A DNA stretch of 64,000 nucleotides, taken from contig NZ_CM001776.1 of NCBI RefSeq assembly GCF_000332275.1, positions 1,597,268 to 1,661,267 on the forward strand. The letters are read 5' to 3'. The first letter of the stretch is position 1. Each line of letters starts with the position of its first letter. Under the pieces are notes generated by a model, which was given only the letters and a program-made list of their open reading frames with translations, did not search any database and was not told the origin of the DNA. Shown piece after piece: positions 17,890 to 26,911 of the stretch. The stretch comes from Synechococcus sp. PCC 7336 (GTDB lineage: Bacteria > Cyanobacteriota > Cyanobacteriia > Thermostichales > PCC-7336). The position numbers and the translations under genes are program-made.

Positions 17890-17937
17890 AAAAAGCGAGC
17901 TGAAGACTTTCCGCGTTTCGTCTTCTGCCCGCTTTTT
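17890..17937 (+). terminator. Two-part hairpin terminator
   Basis: AAAAAGCG at 17890 pairs with CGCTTTTT ending at 17937, and inside it GAAGAC pairs with GTCTTC around a 12-base loop. The T run on the plus strand suits termination after the LptA-like gene; the opposite A run allows it to work in both directions. Confidence 0.65.
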
Positions 17938-18024
17938 GTCGTTCACTCCTCACCTGCAATGAAGTCTACACCAGGAATCGCCATTTGACATCAATTAGCC
18001 CAAAACTGATTTTGGTTCCGAGCC

Positions 18025-18199
18025 ACCTCAGTTCGACCAAAGTGTGTCCCCTACCCCTACGCCCCCGCTAAGGGCAGCATCAATCATAACTTTGGGCCTA
18101 GAGGAACCAATCCAGCCAAGCTTAGCAGCGGCTGTTTCTCCCCTCTCCCGAGGGAGAGGGGCCGGGGGTGAGGGCAATGCAGAGCTATCGAACTCAGGT
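18025..18199 (+). mobile_element. MITE family A, copy 2 (175 bp)
   Basis: Ends ACCTCAGTTCGA (18025-18036) and TCGAACTCAGGT (18188-18199) are inverted with one mismatch. The right third (hairpin CCCCTCTCCC...GGGAGAGGGG and the run to the end) is nearly identical, on the other strand, to the left third of copy 1 at 5305. The flanks CGAGCC (18019-18024) and CGAGAG (18200-18205) share CGAG, matching the CGAGAA target of copy 1. It sits in the gap upstream of the ABC exporter and encodes nothing. Confidence 0.7.
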
Positions 18200-18312
18200 C
18201 GAGAGAGACCCTCCTTCCTTCTAGACATCTAAAGAGATTGATGGGAGTCCTGCAGGAACCCTTCAGTTCGGTGTTAAATAACATTAAGAAAGCTATCTAT
18301 AGGTGGCACGCG

Positions 18313-20286
18313 GTGGAACCGGCAGTACTGATTCAGGGCTTACAAAAACGATATGGCGATATCCTCGCCCTCAAGGACGTATCGTTAGAAGTCGAACCCG
18401 GCCAAATCTTTGGACTCTTGGGGCCGAACGGTGCAGGTAAGAGCACCACCCTGCGGTGCTTGTGTACCCTCATGCGTCCCGAAAGGGGTCGCATGGAGGT
18501 GTGCGGCATTTCGGTGTTGGATAACCCTCGGGCCGTGCGCCAAAAAATCGGATACGTCGCCCAAGATGTCGCCCTCGACAAAATGTTGACGGGGCGCGAA
18601 CTGTTGCAATTGCAGGCAGATCTCTACCACATGAGCCGAGCGCTGGCCAAGCAGCGCATCAATGCCGTTTTGGACTTGCTCGAGCTCCACGATCGGGCCG
18701 ATGACAAAATCGGCACCTATTCCGGCGGCCTGCGCAAGCGCTTGGATCTGGCGGCGGGCTTGCTGCACGAGCCCAGAGTCTTGATCTTAGACGAACCCAC
18801 CGTCGGCCTCGACATCGAAAGCCGCACGGTCATTTGGGAATTTTTGCGCAGCTTAAAGGCTCGCGGCATCACCATCCTGCTCACCAGCCACTATCTCGAA
18901 GAAGTGGATGCTCTAGCGGATAAGGTGGCCATTATTGATGTCGGCACCGTCATTGCCTGCGGCACCCCCGCCGAGCTCAAGGCGGAGGTGGGGGGCGATC
19001 GCCTCACCCTGCGCCTGCAGGAATTTACCCCCCGCGACGAAGCCGAAACTGCCCTCAGACTGATGTCGGACCTGCCCTTTGTCCAGAACGTCGTTATCAA
19101 CACGGCCCAGGGCAATGCCCTCAATTTGGTGGTGACCGATGATGAAATTGCGGCCAGCACAAAGGTTCGTAAGGCCCTCGATGGCGCCGGTCTACCCATC
19201 TTCGGTTTGGCTTACTCTCGCCCCAGTCTGGACGATGTTTACCTAGCTTCCACAGGTAAAACCCTGACTGACGCAGAATTGGCTGCCGCCGAGGCTGCTG
19301 CTGCCCCCAAGATTAAACTTAAGGGTGCCAAAAAGGCCAAACCTGCCGTTGAGAACGGTGCTGCCCTCTCCGCTGGGGTCCTCAGCCACAATGGATCTGC
19401 CCAGCCAGAAGGAGCATCCCTCGCTCGATCCTCCCAACCGGGCTCTGCAACCCTCGATGCGAAACTGCCCGGCTTATTTTCGCTCGAATTTTGGCAAGAG
19501 ACCTTTGCCCTCACCCGCCGCTGGTTTATCCAACTCAAGCGCCGTCCCACCACCTTCTTGGTGGGGGTGATTCAACCGCTGCTGTGGCTGTTGTTATTCG
19601 GCTCGCTGTTCCAAAATGCTCCCCAAGGTCTGTTTGGCGAAACCACTAGCTACATGCAATTTCTCGGGGCGGGCGTGATTGTGTTTACCGCTTACGGCGG
19701 TGCCTTAAACGCTGGCGTACCGGTTCTGTTCGATCGCGAGTTCGGCTTTCTCAATCGCCTGCTGGTGGCTCCCCTCGCCTCCCGCTTCTCGATTGTGTTG
19801 GCCTCGGCCTTTTTCATTGTCAGCATGGCGCTAGTACAAACGGGCGTGATTGTGGGGGCCAGCTACGTCTTGGGGGCTGGCATTCCCAATACGGTGGGGC
19901 TTGCCATCATGACGGCGATCGTTTCCTTACTGGTCTTGGGCTTTACCGCCCTCAGCCTCGGCTTAGCCTTTGCCATGCCCGGTCACGCAGAACTGTTGGC
20001 TTTGATTTTCCTGATCAACCTGCCGCTCATTTTCTCCAGCACTGCCTTGGCTCCCCTCTCGTTTATGCCCGCTTGGCTGAAATGGGTGGCCAGCCTCAAT
20101 CCTCTCACCCACGCGATCGAACCTATCCGCTATATCTACACCCACAGCGATTGGGCCTGGTCCAGCATCGTGCTGAATGCTCCTTGGGGTGGATTGTCTT
20201 TGGCGGGTTCCCTCGTCGCCCTGCTCGTGTTTGTGGGGATTTCCGTCAAGCTGGTGCAGGGCTCCCTGAGCAAGGTTCTGGCCTAA
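18313..20286 (+). CDS. Fused ABC exporter: DrrA-like ATPase plus ABC-2 permease
   Basis: 657 residues from GTG 18313, which has AGGTGG six bases upstream; an in-frame ATG at 18238 is less likely. The ATPase half shows LLGPNGAGKST, signature TYSGGLRKRLDLAAG, Walker B LILDEPTVGLD and the H-loop LLTSHYLEEVD. After a 90-residue Ala/Lys-rich linker comes an ABC-2 permease with about six membrane helices (from PTTFLVGVIQPLLWLLLFG). In relatives the two halves are normally separate genes, so this is a natural fusion. Substrate unknown: drug, lipid or polysaccharide. Confidence 0.9.
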   Translation: MEPAVLIQGLQKRYGDILALKDVSLEVEPGQIFGLLGPNGAGKSTTLRCLCTLMRPERGRMEVCGISVLDNPRAVRQKIGYVAQDVALDKMLTGRELLQLQADLYHMSRALAKQRINAVLDLLELHDRADDKIGTYSGGLRKRLDLAAGLLHEPRVLILDEPTVGLDIESRTVIWEFLRSLKARGITILLTSHYLEEVDALADKVAIIDVGTVIACGTPAELKAEVGGDRLTLRLQEFTPRDEAETALRLMSDLPFVQNVVINTAQGNALNLVVTDDEIAASTKVRKALDGAGLPIFGLAYSRPSLDDVYLASTGKTLTDAELAAAEAAAAPKIKLKGAKKAKPAVENGAALSAGVLSHNGSAQPEGASLARSSQPGSATLDAKLPGLFSLEFWQETFALTRRWFIQLKRRPTTFLVGVIQPLLWLLLFGSLFQNAPQGLFGETTSYMQFLGAGVIVFTAYGGALNAGVPVLFDREFGFLNRLLVAPLASRFSIVLASAFFIVSMALVQTGVIVGASYVLGAGIPNTVGLAIMTAIVSLLVLGFTALSLGLAFAMPGHAELLALIFLINLPLIFSSTALAPLSFMPAWLKWVASLNPLTHAIEPIRYIYTHSDWAWSSIVLNAPWGGLSLAGSLVALLVFVGISVKLVQGSLSKVLA

Positions 20287-20298
20287 AGGACTGGTGTC

Positions 20299-21129
20299 GT
20301 GGCCGTTCTAGACCGAATTTCGATTTTCCCGATTAAGTCGTTAGATGGTGTTTCCCTATCGCAGGCCAGGGTTATGCCGTCTGGGGCGTTGGAAGGCGAT
20401 CGCGAGTTCGCCATTGTGGACGAGGCGGGGAAGTTCGTCAATGGCAAGCGCACCGCTCGGATTCATCAGTTGCGATCGCACTTCGATCTGGTGCGGCGCA
20501 GGGTGACGCTGCGGGACAGTTCTGCCAGTGCTGGGGCGGATGCCGAACCCGTTACGTTTGAGTTGGATGGCGATCGCGCCCACCTGTGCAGTTGGCTGAG
20601 CCAGTTTTTCGGCCAATCCGTTCGGGTCGTGCAAAGTGCCGCAGCGGGCTTTCCAGACGACCCAGTTGAGGCAGGACCGACAATCATCTCCACCGCCACA
20701 CTCGAAACCGCCGCCAGTTGGTTTGACAGTCTCGATGCCAATGACATGCGCCAGCGATTTCGCGCCAATCTCGAATTGAGGGAGACCTCTGCTTTTTGGG
20801 AGGATCGGCTGTATGCGGCTGACGGTCGGGGCATCCCCTTTCAGATCGGGACTGTTACCCTACTCGGCACCAATCCCTGCCAGCGTTGCATCGTCCCCAC
20901 CCGCGACGCCCGCACGGGAGAAGCCTATCCCGAGTTTCAACGGACCTTTATCTCGCAGCGCAAGGCAACCTTGCCCGCTTGGGTAGCATCCCAGCGGTTT
21001 AACCACTACTACAGATTGGCGGTGAATACGCGGCTGTCTGACTTGGGGGCAGAGGGGGTTGTGCGAGTGGGCGATCGGGTGGCGATCGCCCACTCGAGGG
21101 CTGGAAGCCGGAGTTTTTTAAATCCGTAA
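20299..21129 (+). CDS. MOSC-domain protein (MOSC N-terminal barrel plus MOSC)
   Basis: 276 residues. The N-terminal beta-barrel begins ISIFPIKSLDG, and the MOSC domain holds the conserved cysteines in NPCQRCIVPTRD (about 193-204), the presumed molybdenum-cofactor sulfur site of the mARC/YcbX family. Such proteins carry molybdenum cofactor in reductases of N-hydroxylated compounds. There is no ferredoxin domain at the C-terminus, unlike YcbX. It follows the ABC exporter by 12 bases and may be co-transcribed. A molybdate uptake operon lies 6 kb away. Confidence 0.88.
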   Translation: MAVLDRISIFPIKSLDGVSLSQARVMPSGALEGDREFAIVDEAGKFVNGKRTARIHQLRSHFDLVRRRVTLRDSSASAGADAEPVTFELDGDRAHLCSWLSQFFGQSVRVVQSAAAGFPDDPVEAGPTIISTATLETAASWFDSLDANDMRQRFRANLELRETSAFWEDRLYAADGRGIPFQIGTVTLLGTNPCQRCIVPTRDARTGEAYPEFQRTFISQRKATLPAWVASQRFNHYYRLAVNTRLSDLGAEGVVRVGDRVAIAHSRAGSRSFLNP

Positions 21130-21323
21130 TGTTGCTAGAGGCGATCGAACTTTAGCCTACTATTAACCCTAATGACACCTCCATCACAACTCCTTCTAGA
21201 AAATTGGCTAAAGGCGGTCTTCAGTTGTTGGAAGACAAACTATGTTGGAAGACAAACTAAAAATGTAGGGGATTCCCAAACGGGCGCACCATCATAAAAG
21301 CATGAATATCGCCTATCCTCACC

Positions 21324-23954
21324 ATGAAAGCGCTGCGCACCTTTCGAATTGCCCCCTACTTGCCCCAGCCACTCGAAGCCTTACGAGAGCTGGCCTATAA
21401 CCTGCACTTCAGTTGGAACGTCGAGACCCGTCGCCTGTTCCGCCGCATGCAGCCTCAGTTGTGGGAGACCAGTCAGCACAACCCCGTTCAGCTATTGGGG
21501 CAAATCGACCAAGCGCGGCTAGATGAATTGGCTGGCGATGAAGGATTTTTGGCCCACATGGAGCGGGCCAGCCAACAGCTCCACACCTATCTCGCAGCCC
21601 CCACTTGGTACCAAAAGCACCGTCAAGATGGTGCAGTCGAAGGGGAATGCTTTGCCTACTTCTCGGCCGAATTTGGCTTGGCCGACTGCTTGCCGATTTA
21701 TTCGGGGGGCTTGGGGATTTTAGCGGGAGATCACCTCAAGTCAGCTAGCGATTTGGGCTTGCCGTTGGTGGGGGTGGGTTTGCTCTATCAAAAAGGGTAT
21801 TTTCGTCAGTATCTCAACCCCGACGGATGGCAGCAGGAACGCTACCCCGTCAACGACTTCTACAACATGCCGCTAGAACTGGAGCACAACCCCGACGGCT
21901 CGGAGCTGCGCATTCGGGTGGACTATCCCAACCGCCCCGTCTACGCTCGCATTTGGCGCGTGCGGGTGGGTCGCATTTCGCTGTACCTGCTCGACACCAA
22001 TATCGATGTCAACAGTCAATACGACCAGAACATTACGGACGAACTCTACGGCGGCGACAAAGATCTGCGCATCCACCAAGAAATCATGCTGGGGATTGGA
22101 GGCATTGCGGCACTGCGCGCCCTCGGAATTTCTCCCACCCTCTTCCACATGAATGAAGGGCATTCGGCCTTTTTGGGACTAGAGCGGATTCGCCTGTTAA
22201 TGGCAGAAAAAGGTCTGAATTTTACGACGGCCTTTCAGGTGGCTAAGTCCAGCCAGATTTTTACCACCCACACGCCAGTCCCTGCCGGGATTGACTTGTT
22301 TCCCCCCGACAAAATCGATTATTACCTCGGCCGCTACTACAAGAGTTTTGGACTGTCGCGCGAGCAGTTTATGGGGTTGGGACGAGAAAATACGGGAGAT
22401 TTCCAGGCCCCCTTCAGTATGGCGGTGCTGGCCATTAATACTGCTAGTTTTGTCAACGGTGTCAGCAAGTTACACAGCCACGTATCGCGGGAAATGTTTG
22501 GCAGCCTGTGGCAGAGCTTGCCTTCAGAGGAAGTTCCCATCGTGGCTGTGACCAACGGCATTCACAGCCCCACTTGGCTGGGGACAGATAACCAGGAACT
22601 GCTCGATCGCTACCTCGGTCCCCATTGGTTCGAAGCCCCGCCATCCGATCCTCTCTGGCAAAAGGTGGATACCATCCCCGATGAAGAGCTGTGGCGCACC
22701 CACGATCGCTGTCGGGCCGATTTGGTCCACTTCGCCCGCCAGCGGCTGCACCGCCAATGGGAGGCTCGGGGGGCATCCCCATTGAAGTTAGAACGGGCCT
22801 TGGAAGTGCTCAATCCGAATGCTCTGACGATTGGGTTTGCGCGACGGTTTGCCACCTACAAGCGGGCCACCTTGCTGCTGCGCGATCGCGATCGTCTCGC
22901 CAAGCTGCTGACCGATAAAGATCGCCCCGTGCAGTTCATCTTCGCTGGCAAAGCCCATCCCAAAGACGATCCCGGCAAGGAACTGATCCGCGAAATCGTA
23001 CATTTTTCCCGCGAGGAAGGCGTGCGCAATCGGATTGTCTTTATCGAAGACTACGACATGTTTGTGGCCAGTCTGATGGTGGTGGGGGCAGATGTGTGGC
23101 TGAACACCCCTCTGCGCCCGCGCGAGGCATCGGGCACCAGCGGCATGAAAGCAGCAGCCAATGGCTTGCTCAACCTGAGTATTTTAGATGGCTGGTGGGC
23201 AGAAGCCGATTATTACAACACTGGCTGGCCGATTGGCCGAGGGGAAGATTATTTCGATCGCGACTACCAAGATCGAGTCGAGTCCACAGCTATCTATGAC
23301 TTACTGGAGCACGAGATCGTGCCGCAGTTTTACAACCGGGATAGCGACGGCTTGCCCCGACAGTGGATTCGTCGCATGAAACACTCCATGCGTCTGAACT
23401 TGCCGCAGTTCAGTACAGAAAGAATGGTGCAAAACTATGCCGAGCAAGCCTATTTTCCCATTAGCGGCTACTACGATCGCATGCGCGCCGACGACTGTGC
23501 TGCGGCCCAGGCTTTAGTGGAGTGGCAGGATCGACTGTTGATGCACTGGTATCACATCGAGATCGATCGGGTTGAGGTGAAGCCTGTTGGCGAACAAGCC
23601 GCAGAGCTTCCCCTGCAAGAACAATTGGACGAGTCAGGGGCGATCGTGGCAGCAGCGCCGGTGCTATCGATGGGACAGCCGATTGAGGTGACTGCCTATT
23701 TGCATTTGGGGCAACTGCTATCCACTGACGTACAGGTGGAACTCTATAGCGGCAGCGTGGACGAGGCGAGCGAGATTGCTGGCGGAACGGCCCAAGCGAT
23801 GGAGTTTGCGGGGATGGAGGGAGTGCTGGCGATCTATCGCGGTAAGGTTCACTATTCCCGCAGTGGCTTGCAAGGACTTGCCTTGCGGCTGCTTCCCCAC
23901 CATCCCGATCTGCACGATCGTCTAGAGTTACGCTTGATTCGCTGGGCGGAGTAA
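21324..23954 (+). CDS. glgP: Alpha-glucan (glycogen) phosphorylase, DUF3417 type
   Basis: A GT35 phosphorylase of 876 residues that releases glucose 1-phosphate from glycogen or maltodextrin. The N-terminal DUF3417 domain (1-120) marks the short bacterial/archaeal type. The catalytic core contains SAEFGLADCLPIYSGGLGILAGDH, RFATYKRA and the pyridoxal-phosphate lysine in EASGTSGMKAAANG. The final 130 residues form a beta domain typical of this subtype. The gap before it (21130-21323) has a 15-bp direct repeat around 21232-21260 and no gene. Confidence 0.95.
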   Translation: MKALRTFRIAPYLPQPLEALRELAYNLHFSWNVETRRLFRRMQPQLWETSQHNPVQLLGQIDQARLDELAGDEGFLAHMERASQQLHTYLAAPTWYQKHRQDGAVEGECFAYFSAEFGLADCLPIYSGGLGILAGDHLKSASDLGLPLVGVGLLYQKGYFRQYLNPDGWQQERYPVNDFYNMPLELEHNPDGSELRIRVDYPNRPVYARIWRVRVGRISLYLLDTNIDVNSQYDQNITDELYGGDKDLRIHQEIMLGIGGIAALRALGISPTLFHMNEGHSAFLGLERIRLLMAEKGLNFTTAFQVAKSSQIFTTHTPVPAGIDLFPPDKIDYYLGRYYKSFGLSREQFMGLGRENTGDFQAPFSMAVLAINTASFVNGVSKLHSHVSREMFGSLWQSLPSEEVPIVAVTNGIHSPTWLGTDNQELLDRYLGPHWFEAPPSDPLWQKVDTIPDEELWRTHDRCRADLVHFARQRLHRQWEARGASPLKLERALEVLNPNALTIGFARRFATYKRATLLLRDRDRLAKLLTDKDRPVQFIFAGKAHPKDDPGKELIREIVHFSREEGVRNRIVFIEDYDMFVASLMVVGADVWLNTPLRPREASGTSGMKAAANGLLNLSILDGWWAEADYYNTGWPIGRGEDYFDRDYQDRVESTAIYDLLEHEIVPQFYNRDSDGLPRQWIRRMKHSMRLNLPQFSTERMVQNYAEQAYFPISGYYDRMRADDCAAAQALVEWQDRLLMHWYHIEIDRVEVKPVGEQAAELPLQEQLDESGAIVAAAPVLSMGQPIEVTAYLHLGQLLSTDVQVELYSGSVDEASEIAGGTAQAMEFAGMEGVLAIYRGKVHYSRSGLQGLALRLLPHHPDLHDRLELRLIRWAE

Positions 23955-24014
23955 CGGTACGATCGCCTTCCGGGAGTGTCCCGAGACAGGCTGAAACTGA
24001 CAAGGCTGAACTGA

Positions 24015-25130
24015 ATGAAATGCGATGTCGCCATAATTGGCTGTGGTGTGGTGGGGGCGGCGATCGCTTACGAGTTGTCCCGCCAGTCGCTGTCAGTGGT
24101 GACGCTGGATGCGGGCGCCCCTGCCGGACAGGCAACTGGCGCGGCCTTGGGGGTGATGATGGCCATCAATACCCTGCAACAGCACGGCCCCGTCGTGGAT
24201 CTGCGTCTAGCCAGCTTGGCCCGGTTCGAAACCGTGGTAGCCGATCTAGAATCGCAGTTAGACTATTCCCTGCCGGTCAATCGGCAGGGGTTGCTGCGCT
24301 TGATTGCTCCCGATGCTTGGGAGAAGTGGTTGCCCGCGATCGCTGCTCGGCAGGTGGCCAACTACGACCTCCATCCCTTAGATGCCGAAGGCATTGCTCG
24401 CCTGCAACCGGCGGTGCAGTGGCAGGGGCGAGGATTGCATTCCCTCGGCGATCGCCAGATCGAACCGCGCGCCTTCGTACAAGCTTTAGTGCGCGCTGCC
24501 CAGCAAAAGGGGGCTCAGTTTTTCTTTAACGAGCCTGTGCTGCGGCTTAAGTCAGAGCGCGGGCGGGTGAATGCGCTCTATACCCGCCATCGCACCCTCT
24601 CTGCGGGCACCACTATTGTGGCGGCGGGCCTGGGCAGTTCCCAGTTCAACCAGCAGTTAGGTCTGGATTTACCCATTGCCCCCGTCAAGGGTCAAGCGTT
24701 GCGCATTCGCCCCGCCGCCCCACTGCTCTACGGTCCTCCCATTACCGATGGCGACGTTAACATCGTGCCCCTGGCCGATGGCACCTATTGGATCGGAGCC
24801 ACGGTGGAGTTCGACGCCTCAATCCAGTCCCCCACTTTAGGGGGAATTCAAACATTGATGCAGCAAGCAATCCAACTGCTGCCGGTGCTGCAAGATGCGG
24901 AATTGATTGACGCTTGGGCTGGGATTCGACCTCGGCCCTCCGGCCAGCGGGCTCCGATTTTAGGGCGATCGCCCCTGCACCAAAACGTTATCATCGCCAC
25001 CGGCCACTATCGCAATGGCGTCTTACTGGCTCCGATTACTGCACAGGTGGTGAAAGATCTCTTGATTGAGGGGAAAACCCACGCCTGCGATCTTTCTGCC
25101 TTTTCCCCCCGCGCCGCGAGCTTGGAGTGA
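24015..25130 (+). CDS. FAD-dependent amino acid oxidase-like protein (DAO family)
   Basis: 371 residues. An N-terminal Rossmann fold binds FAD (VAIIGCGVVGAAIAYEL, 5-21; Glu/Asp at the end of strand 2 is Asp32 in TLDAG). The C-terminal motif GIRPRPSGQRAPILG and ATGHYRNGVLLAPITA matches glycine oxidase/ThiO-type enzymes. ThiO makes iminoglycine for thiazole synthesis in cyanobacteria, but no thi genes are adjacent and other amine oxidases look alike, so I leave the symbol empty. Confidence 0.85.
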   Translation: MKCDVAIIGCGVVGAAIAYELSRQSLSVVTLDAGAPAGQATGAALGVMMAINTLQQHGPVVDLRLASLARFETVVADLESQLDYSLPVNRQGLLRLIAPDAWEKWLPAIAARQVANYDLHPLDAEGIARLQPAVQWQGRGLHSLGDRQIEPRAFVQALVRAAQQKGAQFFFNEPVLRLKSERGRVNALYTRHRTLSAGTTIVAAGLGSSQFNQQLGLDLPIAPVKGQALRIRPAAPLLYGPPITDGDVNIVPLADGTYWIGATVEFDASIQSPTLGGIQTLMQQAIQLLPVLQDAELIDAWAGIRPRPSGQRAPILGRSPLHQNVIIATGHYRNGVLLAPITAQVVKDLLIEGKTHACDLSAFSPRAASLE

Positions 25131-25164
25131 GGGTCAGTTCACGATCGAGCTCGCGTCACTGCTT

Positions 25165-25752
25165 TCAAAGATCGCCGGTTAAGAGTTGCTCGACGGTGAG
25201 AGTGAGTTCGGGGAATGTGAGGGATTTTACGACGTGGGGGCCGGTGAATTCGGTGGCATCATACCAGCCTTCAGCGAGGGTAAGGATCGCGATCTTTTGC
25301 GCGAGGGGATCGACAATCCAGTACTCGGGAATGTCTAGAACGCTGTATTCAGACCGTTTAGCGCGATAGTCAACTCCTTGGGTGGATTCGCTGATGACTT
25401 CTACAACCAGTAGCGGCGGTGGTTCGTCGAGACGGATAACCGCTTCTCGGTTCTGGAGTTCCCGCCACTGGGCTGCAGGTAAGACAACGACATCGGGAAT
25501 TCGGACAGTATCCCATCGATCGCCTCTCGGGGATTGGAGGCCGATAACCCTTTGCTTGGAGACCCACTCGCGACCCAAACGCTCGATCTCGGTGCGAAAG
25601 TTGCTGTTGATAAAGTCGGCGATTTCACCATGTTGTCCCATGCCAAGGGTCATTGGGAGGAGCTCTCTGTTGACGAGTTCGTAAGAGATGTCAGTGCCAT
25701 CGTCATAGTTGAGATAGTCTTTGAGGGTGAAGCGCTGGGTTGTAATGGCCAT
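25165..25752 (-). CDS. Uma2-family PD-(D/E)XK protein
   Basis: 195 residues of the Uma2/DUF820 family. It shows the start [42 protein letters not shown] and the Lys/Arg-rich [20 protein letters not shown]. The role of the family is unknown; a nuclease fold is predicted from the D...ExK pattern. It converges with the FAD oxidoreductase gene 35 bases away. Confidence 0.88.
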   Translation of the reverse strand: MAITTQRFTLKDYLNYDDGTDISYELVNRELLPMTLGMGQHGEIADFINSNFRTEIERLGREWVSKQRVIGLQSPRGDRWDTVRIPDVVVLPAAQWRELQNREAVIRLDEPPPLLVVEVISESTQGVDYRAKRSEYSVLDIPEYWIVDPLAQKIAILTLAEGWYDATEFTGPHVVKSLTFPELTLTVEQLLTGDL

Positions 25753-25851
25753 AATTAAAGAGCAATTGGGTTGACTACCGATGACGCCATGCTTTGCGAG
25801 GGGGGTAAAGAATAGGAGACAGAGACTTGTCGAATTGATGGGGGGTGAGGG

Positions 25852-26115
25852 TCAGTCGGGGCGATCGCTCAATGCCTGAATGGAGCGAGCATTGCTGTCG
25901 GCAATCTTGCGGGTGGCTTCAATCCGCTCTCCTAAGGCATCTAAGAATTGCTGGGTTCTGTCTTGCCGTTCCCCCAAAGCATCAATTTGCCGCTGGGTTT
26001 TGCTCTGCGCTTTCTCCAACTTCGCAATGGCCTCTAGGTTATTGTTACTCGTCTGTAGGTTGATTAGCGCCAACTCTCGCAGGCGATCGAACTCTGCTCG
26101 GATTTCTGGAGTCAT
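25852..26115 (-). CDS. Small coiled-coil protein
   Basis: 87 residues from ATG 26115 (MTPEIRAEFDRLRELA). Almost entirely predicted coiled coil with heptads from LEAIAKLEKAQSKTQRQIDALGER to the end. Similar short coiled-coil proteins occur near Uma2 genes in cyanobacteria; this one lies between two of them. No function known. An AGG about 9 bases before the ATG supports the start over an upstream one. Confidence 0.6.
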   Translation of the reverse strand: MTPEIRAEFDRLRELALINLQTSNNNLEAIAKLEKAQSKTQRQIDALGERQDRTQQFLDALGERIEATRKIADSNARSIQALSDRPD

Positions 26116-26175
26116 AACTTTGCCTGTTAGCATGAACTATTGCCCTGTTTCGCCTGCTATGTCTAGCTTGACTAT

Positions 26176-26235
26176 ATCTGTAGAAACTGGATCTGTAGAA
26201 ACTGGATCTGTAGAAACTGGATCTGTAGAAACTGG
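26176..26235. repeat. Four perfect 15-bp tandem repeats
   Basis: The unit ATCTGTAGAAACTGG occurs four times without mismatch, ending 15 bases before the start of a Uma2 gene. Perfect identity points to recent slippage expansion. It lies between divergent genes, so copy number could change promoter spacing. Confidence 0.9.
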
Positions 26236-26250
26236 CAAAGAGGATACTCT

Positions 26251-26895
26251 ATGGTTTTAACAGTTAGCCCAGAGCGCATTGAACTACCACCAGGGAGCGA
26301 GGTTACCCTGCGCTATCAAACCTGGGCAGACTACGAAGCGCTGCTAGAGAGCCGTCATGATGATGCTGCTATCAAAATCCAATTCAATGCCTATACTCAA
26401 GAAATTTCCATCATGGCACCTCTGGCCGGTCACGGGAGACGAATTGATAGTTTGGTAGACCTGGTTAAAGCTTTGTTGCGCCATCGAGGGCGAGATTGGG
26501 ATAGTTCCCATCCAGTTACCCTGAAACGATTTCAAGCAGCCGGAGCGGAACCCGATGCCTGCTTCTATATCCAAAATTGGCAGGCTGTTTTGGGCAAAGA
26601 CCGCATCGATCTAAGCGAAGATCTACCTCCAGACCTTGCCATTGAAATGGATCTGACTTCACTCACAGATTTAGCGATTTATCGAGCCCTCAATGTTCCT
26701 GAGGTTTGGATTTATCGCCAGGGCAGCTTAGCGATTCACGCGATCGCCGCAGAGGGGTATCGAGCTAGCTCGACCAGCCCCACTTTTCCTGACATAGATG
26801 TCAAAAACTTGTTGCCACAATATGTAGAACGATCCTGGGCAGCAGGTTCTAGCGTTGCTCTGCGGGAGTTCGAGCAGCTCCTAAAATCCCTTTAA
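26251..26895 (+). CDS. Uma2-family PD-(D/E)XK protein
   Basis: 214 residues. It has the family segments LRYQTWADYEALLESR, EISIMAPLAGHGRRIDSLVDLV, AEPDACFYI, PPDLAIEMDLTS and LNVPEVWIYR. In place of the usual E-x-K core this subgroup has IEMDLTSLTDLAIYRAL, so nuclease activity is uncertain. The four 15-bp repeats lie just upstream. It converges with the modBC gene 16 bases away. Confidence 0.87.
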   Translation: MVLTVSPERIELPPGSEVTLRYQTWADYEALLESRHDDAAIKIQFNAYTQEISIMAPLAGHGRRIDSLVDLVKALLRHRGRDWDSSHPVTLKRFQAAGAEPDACFYIQNWQAVLGKDRIDLSEDLPPDLAIEMDLTSLTDLAIYRALNVPEVWIYRQGSLAIHAIAAEGYRASSTSPTFPDIDVKNLLPQYVERSWAAGSSVALREFEQLLKSL

Positions 26896-26911
26896 CTGGA
26901 ACTTGCTGAAA

